Assembly: GCA_018260445.1 (NCBI GenBank)
Contig: JAGLBE010000001.1
Location: forward strand, 97,201 to 157,872
Reading direction: 5' to 3'
Source: Psychrobacter sp.
GTDB taxonomy: Bacteria > Pseudomonadota > Gammaproteobacteria > Pseudomonadales > Moraxellaceae
DNA: 60,672 bases
Position 1 is the stretch's first letter. Every line of letters starts with the position of its first letter. Shown here piece by piece: positions 8,572 through 17,860 of this stretch. The notes under the pieces were generated by a model that made no database searches, had not been told where the DNA came from, and was given only the letters and a program-made list of their open reading frames with translations. Both the position numbers and the translations under genes were made by a program.

Positions 8572-9803
8572 GGCTAACCCTGATACGCCGAGCACAAGGC
8601 AAAACGCAATCGGATAAACCAAGAAAAACAAGCTGGCTGCTACTGGGTTTGCTGCTGGTGCCATTAAGCCCTATTCCCCTGCTGTATGCCGCCGAGCAAA
8701 CACTTGATAACACAACAACAAGCCCAGCTCAAGTTGCCGCTCAATCTAAAGCTAAAGCTGACGATAACAGCCAGCCTCTGCTGATTGACAACGTACACGC
8801 CGAGTTGACCCACATCATCACCAGTAGCGACTATGCCGAGGCTCAAGAGCGAAAGCAGTGGCAGCCCATTAAACAAAAGAGCGCCGAACCTAATTTTTGG
8901 CTGTATGAGATAATGCTAAAAGTGCTGAAATTTTTATTTGGAAGCGGGCAGGGTGCTAGTCAACACTCGTCTGTGATGCTACTGCCGTTACTGATAAAAA
9001 TAGTGCTAGTAGGCGCCCTCATCGCCTTTGTCGCTTGGATTGTTAACAATGCGGCGATAAACGGCTGGTTCAAAACCTTACGTAACCCCTTTAACAAACG
9101 TACCGCTGTTGCAAAATTTCAACCCAGTGTGTTGGCGCAAAGTTGGGAGCGTCTGCCCCCGCACCATCTTATCCCGCAAACGGTGCAGGATTTACTCGCA
9201 AAAAACGAGATTGAGCGGGCAGCATCGGTATTGTACTGTGGTAGCTTACGCTGGCTAAAGCAGGCACATGGCATTGCCATTGTACCGGCAACCACCGAAA
9301 AACAATGTCTGGCTCAAGTACAGCGTATTGCCAAGATAGCGCATTGGGCCAATGTCAATCACGGCGCTAATGACGGCGGCAATCATGGTATTCGCCAAAG
9401 TGTTCGCCAAAGTATGAACAAAAGGTCGCAGCAACCCGATGTCGGCCGTCAAAACCAAATTACAAAGCCTTTTATGCAGCGTGACAATCAGGCGGCGGTT
9501 GCTGCTTTTAGCGAGCCTTCTTTAAGCGAACTGTCGGCGAGCTATATCAAGCAAGTGGTTTATTTGTGGCTGGAGGTTGCTTATTCCTTGCCGCATCGCT
9601 CGTCTTTATCAACAATAACCGCACTCAACATGTCAATAAGCGACGTGGCACAGCATTGGTTGGATAGACTGCCACTGCAGGCCATGCTTGCCAATCAACG
9701 CTCTGCTATTCATGGTTCTGCTATTCATGGTTCTGCTATTGAAGCCAATGCGCACAGTGGTTTAAACCCCCGTTCAACAACCGCTCAAGGGGAGTCGTCA
9801 TGA
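8568..9803 (+). CDS. DUF4129 domain protein
   Basis: A 411-residue membrane-anchored protein. An N-terminal signal/anchor helix (SWLLLGLLLVPLSPIPLLYAA) is followed by a periplasmic-looking region and a second membrane segment (about residues 138-160, LLPLLIKIVLVGALIAFVAW). The DUF4129-type region includes NEIERAASVLYCGSLRWLKQ near residue 210 and the ATTEKQCL motif. A basic Asn/Gln insert divides it, and the end has a 15-base repeat coding SAIHG. Overlapping ATGA junctions on both sides tie it to the cluster. DUF4129 proteins commonly sit beside MoxR and DUF58 genes and are of unknown function. Confidence 0.75.
   Translation: MRLTLIRRAQGKTQSDKPRKTSWLLLGLLLVPLSPIPLLYAAEQTLDNTTTSPAQVAAQSKAKADDNSQPLLIDNVHAELTHIITSSDYAEAQERKQWQPIKQKSAEPNFWLYEIMLKVLKFLFGSGQGASQHSSVMLLPLLIKIVLVGALIAFVAWIVNNAAINGWFKTLRNPFNKRTAVAKFQPSVLAQSWERLPPHHLIPQTVQDLLAKNEIERAASVLYCGSLRWLKQAHGIAIVPATTEKQCLAQVQRIAKIAHWANVNHGANDGGNHGIRQSVRQSMNKRSQQPDVGRQNQITKPFMQRDNQAAVAAFSEPSLSELSASYIKQVVYLWLEVAYSLPHRSSLSTITALNMSISDVAQHWLDRLPLQAMLANQRSAIHGSAIHGSAIEANAHSGLNPRSTTAQGESS
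9702..9740 (+). repeat. 15-base tandem repeat in DUF4129 gene
   Basis: Unit TCTGCTATTCATGGT occurs twice exactly plus a nine-base partial copy, encoding SAIHGSAIHGSAI. Confidence 0.9.
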
Positions 9804-12265
9804 GCGCCGCCTCAAGCGCAAACGCACGTTATATTACTTTAGGCAGTTGGCAATTTAAAGTATGGCAACTGGTTGTCGTTGCGCTTATCATACTGATAGC
9901 AGTATTCACGGCACTCTGGTGGTTTAATCACTTTGAACGGGTGAGTAAAACAAGTTATCAGCTGACCGAGCGGGCCAATTATAATCCGTATTTTGCGGCT
10001 GAATTGTTGCTACAACAGCGGCATGGCGCTAAGTTCAGTAGCGACATTAGTAACGATGCCAGTAATGATACTAGTAACGACGCCAATAACAGCATTAGTA
10101 ACGACGCCAGTAAGGATGTCAATGCAGATATCGATATCGATGTCGATGTCGATGTCGATAAACAGGACGCCAAGCCCTTTGTGCAAACGCTGCTAGATGA
10201 TGATATCAAGACCTTGGTCGATAGGTTGGATGAATTGCCACCTATTGATGCCAGTGATGCCAGCAGCGACCAGCAGCCAGCCTTGCGCCCTGTGTTACTC
10301 ATTAACAGCATCAGCACCCAATTAAGCCAAGCACGGTTTATGGCCTTGCAGCAGTGGGTAGAGCAGGGTGGTCATCTGATTACCTTTGCCGGAAACGGTA
10401 TAAAGCAAGAGGCGTTTAATGACGTGCTGGCGCTAATGCCGCCGGCTAGCGACAAAGATAACGATAGCGACAAAGATAGCGATAATGATGATATTGAGGC
10501 GCAAGCCCTTAAGCGTTTAACCGAGTTAAATGTTGGCAATCAATTTTTGGCACAACTGGGTATCGTGGCGGTGCAGCAAACGGGGTGTCAAGATACTGAC
10601 TGCAGCGGCGCCGCTAAGCAAAGCGCCGATATCGACAGTGCCGATATCGACGAGGCATTGGCACGGTTGGAGACGCAGTATGGTATCAATATCGACCCTG
10701 AGACGGGAGAGTTACAGTCCGGCTTCGAGACGGCAGATAAGGCAACCTCTGAATCCGCATCACCACAACATAAGCTAACAGACGAGGCGACCGCCTTTAA
10801 AAGAGCCATAGAGCGGTTAACCACTACCCAAAGCCTGGCGCTAATCAACACGCCCGATTATGGCGTCAATGCCCCTAACAATACCCCTAACAATACCCCT
10901 AACAATGCGAGCCCATTTAGCGAGACCATGCTGCTTAAAAATATAACCCCTAATGTGGCGATAAATTATACGTTATTTCAGCAGCGTTACCCCGAGTCCA
11001 TTGCCTCACCACTAGCCAGCACCCAAGCGTTAAAGGCGCCTCCCAAACAGCAGGCCAATACCATCCGGCATTATTTACAGCGAGAGTTGGCGCAGTTTGA
11101 GGCCAGTCAGCCGTTACCAGCCGCCGCAAGCCGTGATAAAAACAGTGATAAAAAAAGTGATGCCAGCAAGGCAAGTCAATCAGCGGCTGAAAAAATGGGC
11201 CACATGGTGACGTGGTTACTCACTTTAGACGATGCCACCTTGATTGCCTTGTTTGCGCCAGCAACCCAGGTGTATCTGGATGTGCCCTTCAAAAAGGGGC
11301 GTATTAGTGTGTTAAAAGAGCGCACTATTTTTAGCAATCCAGACCCCAATACTGACCTTGCTAACCTCGCTAACCTTGATGACGCCACCACTAAAGCCAG
11401 CCAGTGGACGCCCTTGTTAGAGCTATTAGACAATGATAGTTATCTAGACATCAGCCAAAATCTGTACGATGCAGATAATGCAAAACTACTGGTGGCATTA
11501 ACCCAGCAGGCAAGCGAGGTGTGGATACTGCCCAACAGCGATGTGGACCCCTTGCCCGTTTTGCTGTGGCGACACGCTAGGATTGCAGTTTTGGGGCTGG
11601 GTTTATTATTGCTGATTTGGTTATGGGCTTTGTACAACCGATTTGGCAAACAGAGGGCATTGCCGCCGATGCAAGCCAACAATATTCTGCGTTATTTTTA
11701 TCAAGTGGGTCGTTATGGATGGGATGTTGACCGTGCGACAACATTGGTTAATCTTAGCCGCCAGCAAAGCCGCGCCGCCCTTTATGACTATTTAGCCAAA
11801 ATTAGCACAGCGGATTCGGGGTTAGCAGCGGTGCGGGATGTGTTGCAGCAAGCGGCTTTAAATCATCAGTCAAAGATTATACAGCCTTCCGATGCTGCCG
11901 AGGTTACCCATCGCAAAATGGGTAGCAATATGAATAGCAATATGAATAGCTATGCCCCAAAACCTAACAATGCTGGCAGCTATAACAACCCACTGGCATT
12001 GTTAACTGCTAAAGAGTTGACCCGAGTCAGCACGGCGTTAATCGCGCAGTATCATAAAAAAGCAACAATGAATAAGCAGTTTAATACAAACACGATGGAT
12101 AAGGATTTAGGGTTAGATAAGCGTATGTTGGCAGATGCCGAACAAGTATTCAGTAGCGAGCGACTCAGTGCAGCGTTAATTCAACCGTTATCGCACTCTC
12201 ATTCGGCACAAACCCTGTCCGACATCACTCAAACGCTTTGGTTGCTCAACTGGGTATTGCGCTAA
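9800..12265 (+). CDS. DUF4350 domain protein
   Basis: An 821-residue protein anchored by a membrane helix at residues about 18-42. The DUF4350-like part includes NYNPYFAAELLLQQRHGAKF, then after an acidic repeat insert LLINSISTQLSQARFMALQQ and WVEQGGHLITFAGNGIK. A second membrane helix (HARIAVLGLGLLLLIWLWALYNRFG, about residue 595) precedes a cytoplasmic tail with YQVGRYGWDVDRATTLVNLSR. It is far longer than usual for the family because of several Asn/Asp/Ser-rich inserts with in-frame tandem repeats (about 10030-10170 and 10872-10907). It overlaps the DUF4129 stop by 4 bases. It probably acts with MoxR and DUF58; its exact function is unknown. Confidence 0.72.
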   Translation: MSAASSANARYITLGSWQFKVWQLVVVALIILIAVFTALWWFNHFERVSKTSYQLTERANYNPYFAAELLLQQRHGAKFSSDISNDASNDTSNDANNSISNDASKDVNADIDIDVDVDVDKQDAKPFVQTLLDDDIKTLVDRLDELPPIDASDASSDQQPALRPVLLINSISTQLSQARFMALQQWVEQGGHLITFAGNGIKQEAFNDVLALMPPASDKDNDSDKDSDNDDIEAQALKRLTELNVGNQFLAQLGIVAVQQTGCQDTDCSGAAKQSADIDSADIDEALARLETQYGINIDPETGELQSGFETADKATSESASPQHKLTDEATAFKRAIERLTTTQSLALINTPDYGVNAPNNTPNNTPNNASPFSETMLLKNITPNVAINYTLFQQRYPESIASPLASTQALKAPPKQQANTIRHYLQRELAQFEASQPLPAAASRDKNSDKKSDASKASQSAAEKMGHMVTWLLTLDDATLIALFAPATQVYLDVPFKKGRISVLKERTIFSNPDPNTDLANLANLDDATTKASQWTPLLELLDNDSYLDISQNLYDADNAKLLVALTQQASEVWILPNSDVDPLPVLLWRHARIAVLGLGLLLLIWLWALYNRFGKQRALPPMQANNILRYFYQVGRYGWDVDRATTLVNLSRQQSRAALYDYLAKISTADSGLAAVRDVLQQAALNHQSKIIQPSDAAEVTHRKMGSNMNSNMNSYAPKPNNAGSYNNPLALLTAKELTRVSTALIAQYHKKATMNKQFNTNTMDKDLGLDKRMLADAEQVFSSERLSAALIQPLSHSHSAQTLSDITQTLWLLNWVLR
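10872..10907 (+). repeat. 12-base tandem repeat in DUF4350 gene
   Basis: Three copies of CCCCTAACAATA (the last ends in G) encode NTPNNTPNN. Degenerate repeats coding SNDAS-type and IDVDVD-type runs lie at about 10030-10170 of the same gene. Confidence 0.85.
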
Positions 12266-12337
12266 ATTGCCATCTTAGAAAAACAAAAATTCTTTAGGAA
12301 AACATTAAAACATTAAAACATTATAGGTTACTTGATT

Positions 12338-13405
12338 ATGCAAAATGAGCCCACCTTGTCTACTATGAACAATGAGTTCAATAATGAATTCAATAGCCAT
12401 ATCGACAATATCAACAATAGCGTTGACAGCCACAAGCAGTTAGCATCTCAATTTGAGCAAGCTGCCCAAATCACCCAGCGTTTAATGGCGGCAGTGGGGC
12501 AAGCGGTTATTGGACAAGAGATGGTAATTCGGCAACTGTGTGTTTGCCTGTTAGCCGGGGGTCATGCGTTGGTTGAGGGGCTGCCCGGTTTGGGGAAAAC
12601 GTTGATGGTTAAGGCGTTTGCCAAAGCGATTGGTGGCAGCTACCATCGGGTGCAGTTCACCCCAGATTTAATGCCAGCCGACATTACTGGGCATACGCTA
12701 TATGATATGCAAACAGGGCAATGGAAGGTGCGCCGTGGCCCCGTGTTTTGCAATATTTTATTGGCGGATGAGATTAACCGAGCTTCGGCCAAAACGCAGT
12801 CCGCTTTGCTTGAAGTGATGCAAGAGCAACAAGTCACGATTGAGGGCACCACGTATCCCGTCGCCGACCCGTTTGTGACTATTGCCACCCAAAACCCTTT
12901 AGAGCATGAGGGTACCTATCCCTTGCCCGAAGCCCAGTTGGATCGGTTTTTATTCAATATTATGATTGACTATCCTAGCCTCGAAAACGAGACAACGATG
13001 CTTAAAACGGTGCTTGGCGGTCACATCGGCGCCACCTTAAATCTATCGGCGGTGCCGCAAGTGATGTCGCCCGAGTTGCTGGTTAAATTGCAACATCTGA
13101 GCGCCCAAGTCAGCTTGGATGATAGGGTGGTAAATTATGCGCTGCAATTGGTGCGCATGACTCGGCAAGCGCAGGGTATTGCTGCTGGCGCAGGGCCTCG
13201 TGGCGGCATCGCTTTATTGCGGGCGGCGCGCGCCAATGCCTTATTGGATGGCCGCCATTATGTGATACCCGATGATGTGGTGAGCATGGCAGTACCCGTT
13301 TTGCGCCACCGTATTGCCTTGAGTGCCGATTACCAAATTGAGGGCATCCGCACCGATCAAGTTATTGCACAGGTCATCAGTGCTGTCGCCGCACCAAGAC
13401 AATAA
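12338..13405 (+). CDS. MoxR-family AAA+ ATPase
   Basis: A roughly 355-residue AAA+ ATPase of the MoxR family, thought to act as a chaperone-like remodelling factor. Seen directly: VGQAVIGQEMVIRQLCVCLL, Walker A GLPGLGKT near residue 95, RVQFTPDLMPADITG, Walker B LLADEINRA near residue 140, EVMQEQQVTIEG, ATQNPLEHEGTYPLPEAQLD and sensor-2 region GPRGGIALLRAARA. The ATG at 12338 is preferred to a TTG six bases earlier. It sits between DUF4350 and DUF58 genes, the usual arrangement in which DUF58 supplies a VWA-like partner. Confidence 0.9.
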   Translation: MQNEPTLSTMNNEFNNEFNSHIDNINNSVDSHKQLASQFEQAAQITQRLMAAVGQAVIGQEMVIRQLCVCLLAGGHALVEGLPGLGKTLMVKAFAKAIGGSYHRVQFTPDLMPADITGHTLYDMQTGQWKVRRGPVFCNILLADEINRASAKTQSALLEVMQEQQVTIEGTTYPVADPFVTIATQNPLEHEGTYPLPEAQLDRFLFNIMIDYPSLENETTMLKTVLGGHIGATLNLSAVPQVMSPELLVKLQHLSAQVSLDDRVVNYALQLVRMTRQAQGIAAGAGPRGGIALLRAARANALLDGRHYVIPDDVVSMAVPVLRHRIALSADYQIEGIRTDQVIAQVISAVAAPRQ

Positions 13406-13520
13406 ACCAAGCCAATCAATACAATCAACCAAGCCAATACAAATCGCTATAGGCAAGACTTAAACCCTACATCTTTTAAATGATGACTAATGACTGCATT
13501 GACTGCATTGGCTAAAACAT

Positions 13521-15278
13521 ATGTCCCAAATTCAAAGCGATATTGCCAACAAATCCTTGATGCAAAGTGCACCAACTGTAAGCGCTAGCGGGTATAGGGT
13601 TAAGCCGTCACCCCTTAGCCGCTTACAGCGATGGCGACAGTATCAGCCAAGCCAACGTCTGGTGAAGGTGTTATTGGCTTGGTGGTTAATGACCGTGTTG
13701 CTCACTGCGCTGCAAATGACTCAGGGTTTTGGTAATGCTGCGTTAGCAAATTTTTTTGCTCAGGGTAACCCGCATCACGGTATCGATGGCCTCTTAATGA
13801 TAAGTTTGGCGGCGTTACTGATGCTATTTTTGGTTACGCTAGCAGATGTCATTGCTTTAATTGGCATCAGCCAGCCGGCGCAGTATACCTTGCATCGGCA
13901 ACACCCGAGCAATGTGTCCGTACTGCATCAATTTGAGGTAAGCGCATCTCTCAGTTTTACCACGGCCACTAGCGATAGTGTTAGCAATACTTTCGCCCAT
14001 AACATCGCCAAACAACTTGTAAAGTTTGGGGTATTGACCAGCATATCGGTCGATTTTTATGAGGATTATCCCGACCATATCATGCCTGTTGATGCACCTG
14101 CTGCAAGCGATGCCATCTTTAAGCCTGCTATGCCCATTCGGGTAATCATGGACATAGCGCCAACACTATCAACAACGTCCATAATATCGACAATATCAAC
14201 ATCAACAAGCAGTGTTAGTATAGTCAACATCGACTATCCCGTAATCGCCATCCAGCGTGGTACAGGCTATTTTGGGGCGGCGGCTATCAGGGTGTGGTCG
14301 CCGCTACAGCTATTTAAACGCCAGTTTAAGTTGCCAACGCCGCAAGATAGCCAAGCGTATTTGCGCGTATTGGCAGATTTTTCTGGATTGCTTAATAATC
14401 AACTCGCTGCTGTATTTGAGCACAGTATCAACATGGGCGTGCAGTCGCTATTGCAGCAAGGCCATGGCAGCGATTTTTTAAAGTTACGCGAATACACCCC
14501 AGGCGATGCCATTCGCCAAATTGATTGGAAGGCCAGCTCACGCCAGCGCCGTTTGATGAGTAAATCGTATGAAGATGATAACGATCAAGATGTGATGTTT
14601 TTGCTCGATTGCGGCGAACAAATGCGCCATTATGACGGCTATAATAGCGACGATGGCAATGAACAACACAAGGATATTAACCAAGTTTTAGCTGCCGAGC
14701 TTAGCCAACCCTTACCCCAAGCCAGCTACTTTGACAACGTATTAAATGCGGTGTTGCTACTGGCGTATGTGGCCAACAAACAAAGTGATAGGGTGGGGCT
14801 GATGAGCTTTGCTGGCGAGCCCCTGTATTTGCCGCCCAAAAAAGGGACGGCGCTTATTCGCAACCTGCTCAACGCCACCGCAGACTTGCAACCTAGCATG
14901 TTAACCAGCGATTATCTGAGCGCTGCGCAGGATTTGTTAAAGCGGTTGCATAAACGCAGCTTGGTGGTCGTCATTACCAACACCCGAGCCGAGGCTACTA
15001 CTGAGTTGACCCAAGCTCTCCAATTATTGTCCAAACGGCATCAAGTGGTGTTTGCCAATTTGACCGAGCAAGTGGTGCAAGATAGGTTATATGGCGAGGT
15101 GCCACCAGAGAATTTTGATGACGTGCTGCTATATCATGCCTTAAACCAGTATCAACAAGAGCGCAGTCGACTGCATCAAAACTTGAGTCAACAAACGGGT
15201 GCTTTATGTCTGCAAACCACCGCCAGTCAGCTGCCCATGCGCTTGACCCAAGCCTATTTATCGCTAAAAGGTCGCTAG
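13521..15278 (+). CDS. DUF58 (VWA-like) protein
   Basis: A 585-residue protein with two N-terminal membrane segments (about residues 48-70 and 88-115), a beta-rich middle region and the DUF58 signature GSDFLKLREYTPGDAIRQID followed by WKASSRQRRLMSKSYED near residue 330. The downstream VWA-like domain begins DVMFLLDCGEQMR, where the expected MIDAS DxSxS is altered (DCGEQ). A NIDYPVIAIQRGTGYFG stretch is also typical. It lies 115 bases after MoxR; the gap carries a 9-base tandem duplication (13491-13508). Known MoxR-DUF58 pairs act at the envelope or in complex assembly; the role here is inferred. Confidence 0.85.
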   Translation: MSQIQSDIANKSLMQSAPTVSASGYRVKPSPLSRLQRWRQYQPSQRLVKVLLAWWLMTVLLTALQMTQGFGNAALANFFAQGNPHHGIDGLLMISLAALLMLFLVTLADVIALIGISQPAQYTLHRQHPSNVSVLHQFEVSASLSFTTATSDSVSNTFAHNIAKQLVKFGVLTSISVDFYEDYPDHIMPVDAPAASDAIFKPAMPIRVIMDIAPTLSTTSIISTISTSTSSVSIVNIDYPVIAIQRGTGYFGAAAIRVWSPLQLFKRQFKLPTPQDSQAYLRVLADFSGLLNNQLAAVFEHSINMGVQSLLQQGHGSDFLKLREYTPGDAIRQIDWKASSRQRRLMSKSYEDDNDQDVMFLLDCGEQMRHYDGYNSDDGNEQHKDINQVLAAELSQPLPQASYFDNVLNAVLLLAYVANKQSDRVGLMSFAGEPLYLPPKKGTALIRNLLNATADLQPSMLTSDYLSAAQDLLKRLHKRSLVVVITNTRAEATTELTQALQLLSKRHQVVFANLTEQVVQDRLYGEVPPENFDDVLLYHALNQYQQERSRLHQNLSQQTGALCLQTTASQLPMRLTQAYLSLKGR

Positions 15279-15368
15279 AGGTCAGCAGTATAAACCAGCA
15301 AGCGCACCTATAAAAATTTAGTTAGAACATTTATAAAACTCATCTATAAAACCCATCTAAAAGTAAGC

Positions 15369-16151
15369 CTAGCCAACGTCATCAAGACGTTCAGGCTTAC
15401 TCATAGCACGCCATAGAATCTCAAACAAAGCGTCAAATGACTCAATGATTGGCGTATTGGATTGGCGCACAATGTGCATAATCCCAATGCGACTAACAAA
15501 GCCCATAAACACATCAAACAGCACATATAACGGCACGCTATCATTCAAGACACCGCGCGCTTGACCATCTGATAACACACCTAAAAAGGCATTAATCAAC
15601 TCTTTATTTTCATAAATAGCGATTTTCCGAATGCCGGTTGAGGACACAGAAGACAACACCAACACCGCATCAGGATGCGAGTCAATAAAATCAAAACATA
15701 CCCACAAGGTTTTACGCAGCCGCTCTTTAACACTATCAATGCCCTGCAAATGATCCATCATCCGCACCGCCAACCGTGCCAATACCCGATCCATAATGGT
15801 ATAAAACACCGTCTGTTTGTCACCAAAATATTTATATAGCGTTTGCAGCGATACATTGGCTTTTTTAGCAATTTGCGCCATGGTAACGGTTTGCGAGTCC
15901 TCGCCGGCAAATAATTGTTTCACTGCTTTTTCAATTTTATCTAAGGTGGCAAGGCGCATTTGCGACAACGGCGCTAACGCACCCTCACTAACAGTATCAT
16001 TATCGCTAACAATACCACTACCAGTATCTAAATTATCTACTAGGATAGGCGACTTTTTTTTATGGCTTTTAGAGTTAGGACTAACCTCAGGTGCGGATAC
16101 GTTTGCGGTTATGGCCAACTCTTTTTTAGGGGGGACAGTAGAAGAGGTCAT
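15369..16151 (-). CDS. TetR/AcrR-family regulator, probable repressor of the beta-oxidation block
   Basis: A 260-residue TetR-type regulator. The helix-turn-helix is at about residues 89-110 (TMAQIAKKANVSLQTLYKYF) and a ligand-binding helical domain follows. The first 64 residues are disordered and Ser/Lys rich, unusual for the family; Met65 is an alternative start that would give a normal length. It is transcribed away from the acyl-CoA dehydrogenase gene, and the shared gap holds two copies of one palindrome. By analogy with TetR-type fatty-acid regulators such as FadR of Bacillus or PsrA, an acyl-CoA effector is plausible, but that is inference. Confidence 0.85.
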   Translation of the reverse strand: MTSSTVPPKKELAITANVSAPEVSPNSKSHKKKSPILVDNLDTGSGIVSDNDTVSEGALAPLSQMRLATLDKIEKAVKQLFAGEDSQTVTMAQIAKKANVSLQTLYKYFGDKQTVFYTIMDRVLARLAVRMMDHLQGIDSVKERLRKTLWVCFDFIDSHPDAVLVLSSVSSTGIRKIAIYENKELINAFLGVLSDGQARGVLNDSVPLYVLFDVFMGFVSRIGIMHIVRQSNTPIIESFDALFEILWRAMSKPERLDDVG

Positions 16152-16391
16152 TATCTATTAAGCCTTATAGTCAATAGGGTAGTCATCGTCATTGCAATCA
16201 TAAAATCGAGTTAATAGTGATTCATCAGTGATGCATCGTCTGGTACGACCTTCATGGCAGTTATATAGGAAGCATAAATGATTGCCAGTGGCCATACTAG
16301 ACTAGCTACTCGTGCGTTAGTCCTACAATAACAATTTAGCTCATTGAGCTGAAATAATCTTTATTATCTATAAAAGACAAGCAGTCTGTTA

Positions 16392-16409
16392 TGGTAATAA
16401 AAATTACTA
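16392..16409. promoter_or_regulatory. Probable TetR operator, copy 1
   Basis: TGGTAATAAAAATTACTA is an 18-base near-perfect inverted repeat (arms of 7 with one mismatch, spacer of 4). It nearly duplicates the perfect copy at 16509 and lies in the divergent gap 16152-16608, nearer the regulator gene. Confidence 0.65.
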
Positions 16410-16508
16410 TTATAAAATAAATCATTGCACCAAGTCAGATATTTTTTTACTATATCAATCAAGGTTTGATTAATTAAAGGGTAACAAAGAATTTTAGCCA
16501 TTAAATAG

Positions 16509-16526
16509 TGGTAATAAAAATTACCA
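16509..16526. promoter_or_regulatory. Probable TetR operator, copy 2
   Basis: TGGTAATAAAAATTACCA is a perfect 7-4-7 inverted repeat, 83 bases upstream of the acyl-CoA dehydrogenase ATG. The 17-base core matches copy 1 with one difference. Two spaced copies in a TetR divergent gap are strong evidence of an operator pair. Confidence 0.7.
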
Positions 16527-16608
16527 TAATTAAAAGTTTAAGGTACTTTTTTGCAATTTTAATTCATCATTTTACTGTATTTAAGACATTTCATTAAGGA
16601 CGATAAGT

Positions 16609-17760
16609 ATGAGTATTGACCAGTTTAAAGCCAATTGGATGACTGAAGAACACCAAATGGTACATGATAGTGCCCTCAAAATGTTTCAGTCTTGGAATGA
16701 GCATGATGAGCGCTGGCGTGAACAAGGCATGATTGACCGCTCTGCTTGGAATGAGGCCGGTGAGATGGGCTTTTTATGCGCCTCTATCCCTGAAGAGTAT
16801 GGTGGCGGCGGCGGTGATTTTGGTCACGAGGCGGTAATTTTATATGCCCAAACCGAAGCCGCTCAATCTGGTTTTGGCGGTATGGTACATTCGGGCATTG
16901 TTGCGCCTTATATCTTGGCATATGGTACCGAAGCGCAAAAGCAAAAGTGGTTACCCAAAATGGCAACGGGTGAGTATGTCGGTGCGATTTGTATGACCGA
17001 GCCGACCACCGGGTCAGACTTACAAAATATCAAAACCTATGCGGTAAAAGACGGTACTGACTATATCATCAATGGGTCTAAAACCTTTATCACTAATGGT
17101 CAACATGGTAACTTAATGATTGTTGCTTGCAAAACCGACCGTGAAAAAGGCGCTCAAGGCGTATCGTTAATTGTGGTGGAGACATATGGTTTAGAAGGGT
17201 TTGAGCGTGGTCGCAACCTTGATAAGATTGGCATGAGCTCGCAAGATACCTCTGAGTTGTTCTTTAGCAATATGCGCGTGCCTCAAGCCAACCTTTTGGG
17301 CAGTGCCGAAGGTATGGGCTTTTTTCAGATGATGCAGGAATTGCCGCAGGAGCGTTTAATTATTGCGCTTAGCGGTGTGGGCGCCATGAAGCTTGCCATT
17401 GACCTGACTTTGAGTTACGTTAAAGAGCGTGAGGCCTTTGGTCGACCTGTTTGGAAATTCCAGAACACCCGTTTCAAACTGGCTGAATGTTATTCAGATT
17501 ATCTGGCTGCTCGCACCTTGTGTGATGCCGCGACCGAAGCGATGATGGAGAAAAAGCTGACGCCTGCCCATGCCTCTTTAATTAAAGCTTGGGTAACGCA
17601 AAAGCAGTGCGACGTCATTGATGAGTGCTTGCAATTGTTTGGCGGTTATGGCTATATGAACGAGTATCCTATCGCTCGCTTGTATGCCGATGCCCGTGTG
17701 CAAAAAATTTATGGTGGCACCAACGAGATTATGAAAGAATTTGCCTCTAGATTTATGTAA
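16609..17760 (+). CDS. Acyl-CoA dehydrogenase, LCAD/isovaleryl-like
   Basis: A 383-residue FAD-dependent acyl-CoA dehydrogenase, catalysing the first oxidation of acyl-CoA beta-oxidation. Motifs: IPEEYGGGGGDFGHE near residue 61, AICMTEPTTGSDLQ near residue 127, NGSKTFITNG and the C-terminal IYGGTNEIMKE. At the position of the MCAD catalytic Glu (IYEGT) there is Gly. A Glu in ELPQERL (E248) matches the alternative catalytic base used by long-chain and isovaleryl-type enzymes. AAGGA lies about 8 bases upstream of the ATG. It is the first gene of the block and faces the TetR operators. Chain-length preference is not determined by sequence reading. Confidence 0.92.
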   Translation: MSIDQFKANWMTEEHQMVHDSALKMFQSWNEHDERWREQGMIDRSAWNEAGEMGFLCASIPEEYGGGGGDFGHEAVILYAQTEAAQSGFGGMVHSGIVAPYILAYGTEAQKQKWLPKMATGEYVGAICMTEPTTGSDLQNIKTYAVKDGTDYIINGSKTFITNGQHGNLMIVACKTDREKGAQGVSLIVVETYGLEGFERGRNLDKIGMSSQDTSELFFSNMRVPQANLLGSAEGMGFFQMMQELPQERLIIALSGVGAMKLAIDLTLSYVKEREAFGRPVWKFQNTRFKLAECYSDYLAARTLCDAATEAMMEKKLTPAHASLIKAWVTQKQCDVIDECLQLFGGYGYMNEYPIARLYADARVQKIYGGTNEIMKEFASRFM

Positions 17761-17860
17761 GTCATCCAACAAATGAGTTTGCTTATACGTTGTTTATAGC
17801 TCATAGACAGTCGCTGATGATAAGGTCGCTGTCGATAAAGGCCTTATCAGATTATTATCT

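Noticed and set aside
17818-17849. Inverted repeat TGATAAGG/CCTTATCA after the acyl-CoA dehydrogenase gene as a terminator
   Set aside because: No T-tract follows and the loop is long, so I did not annotate it as a terminator.
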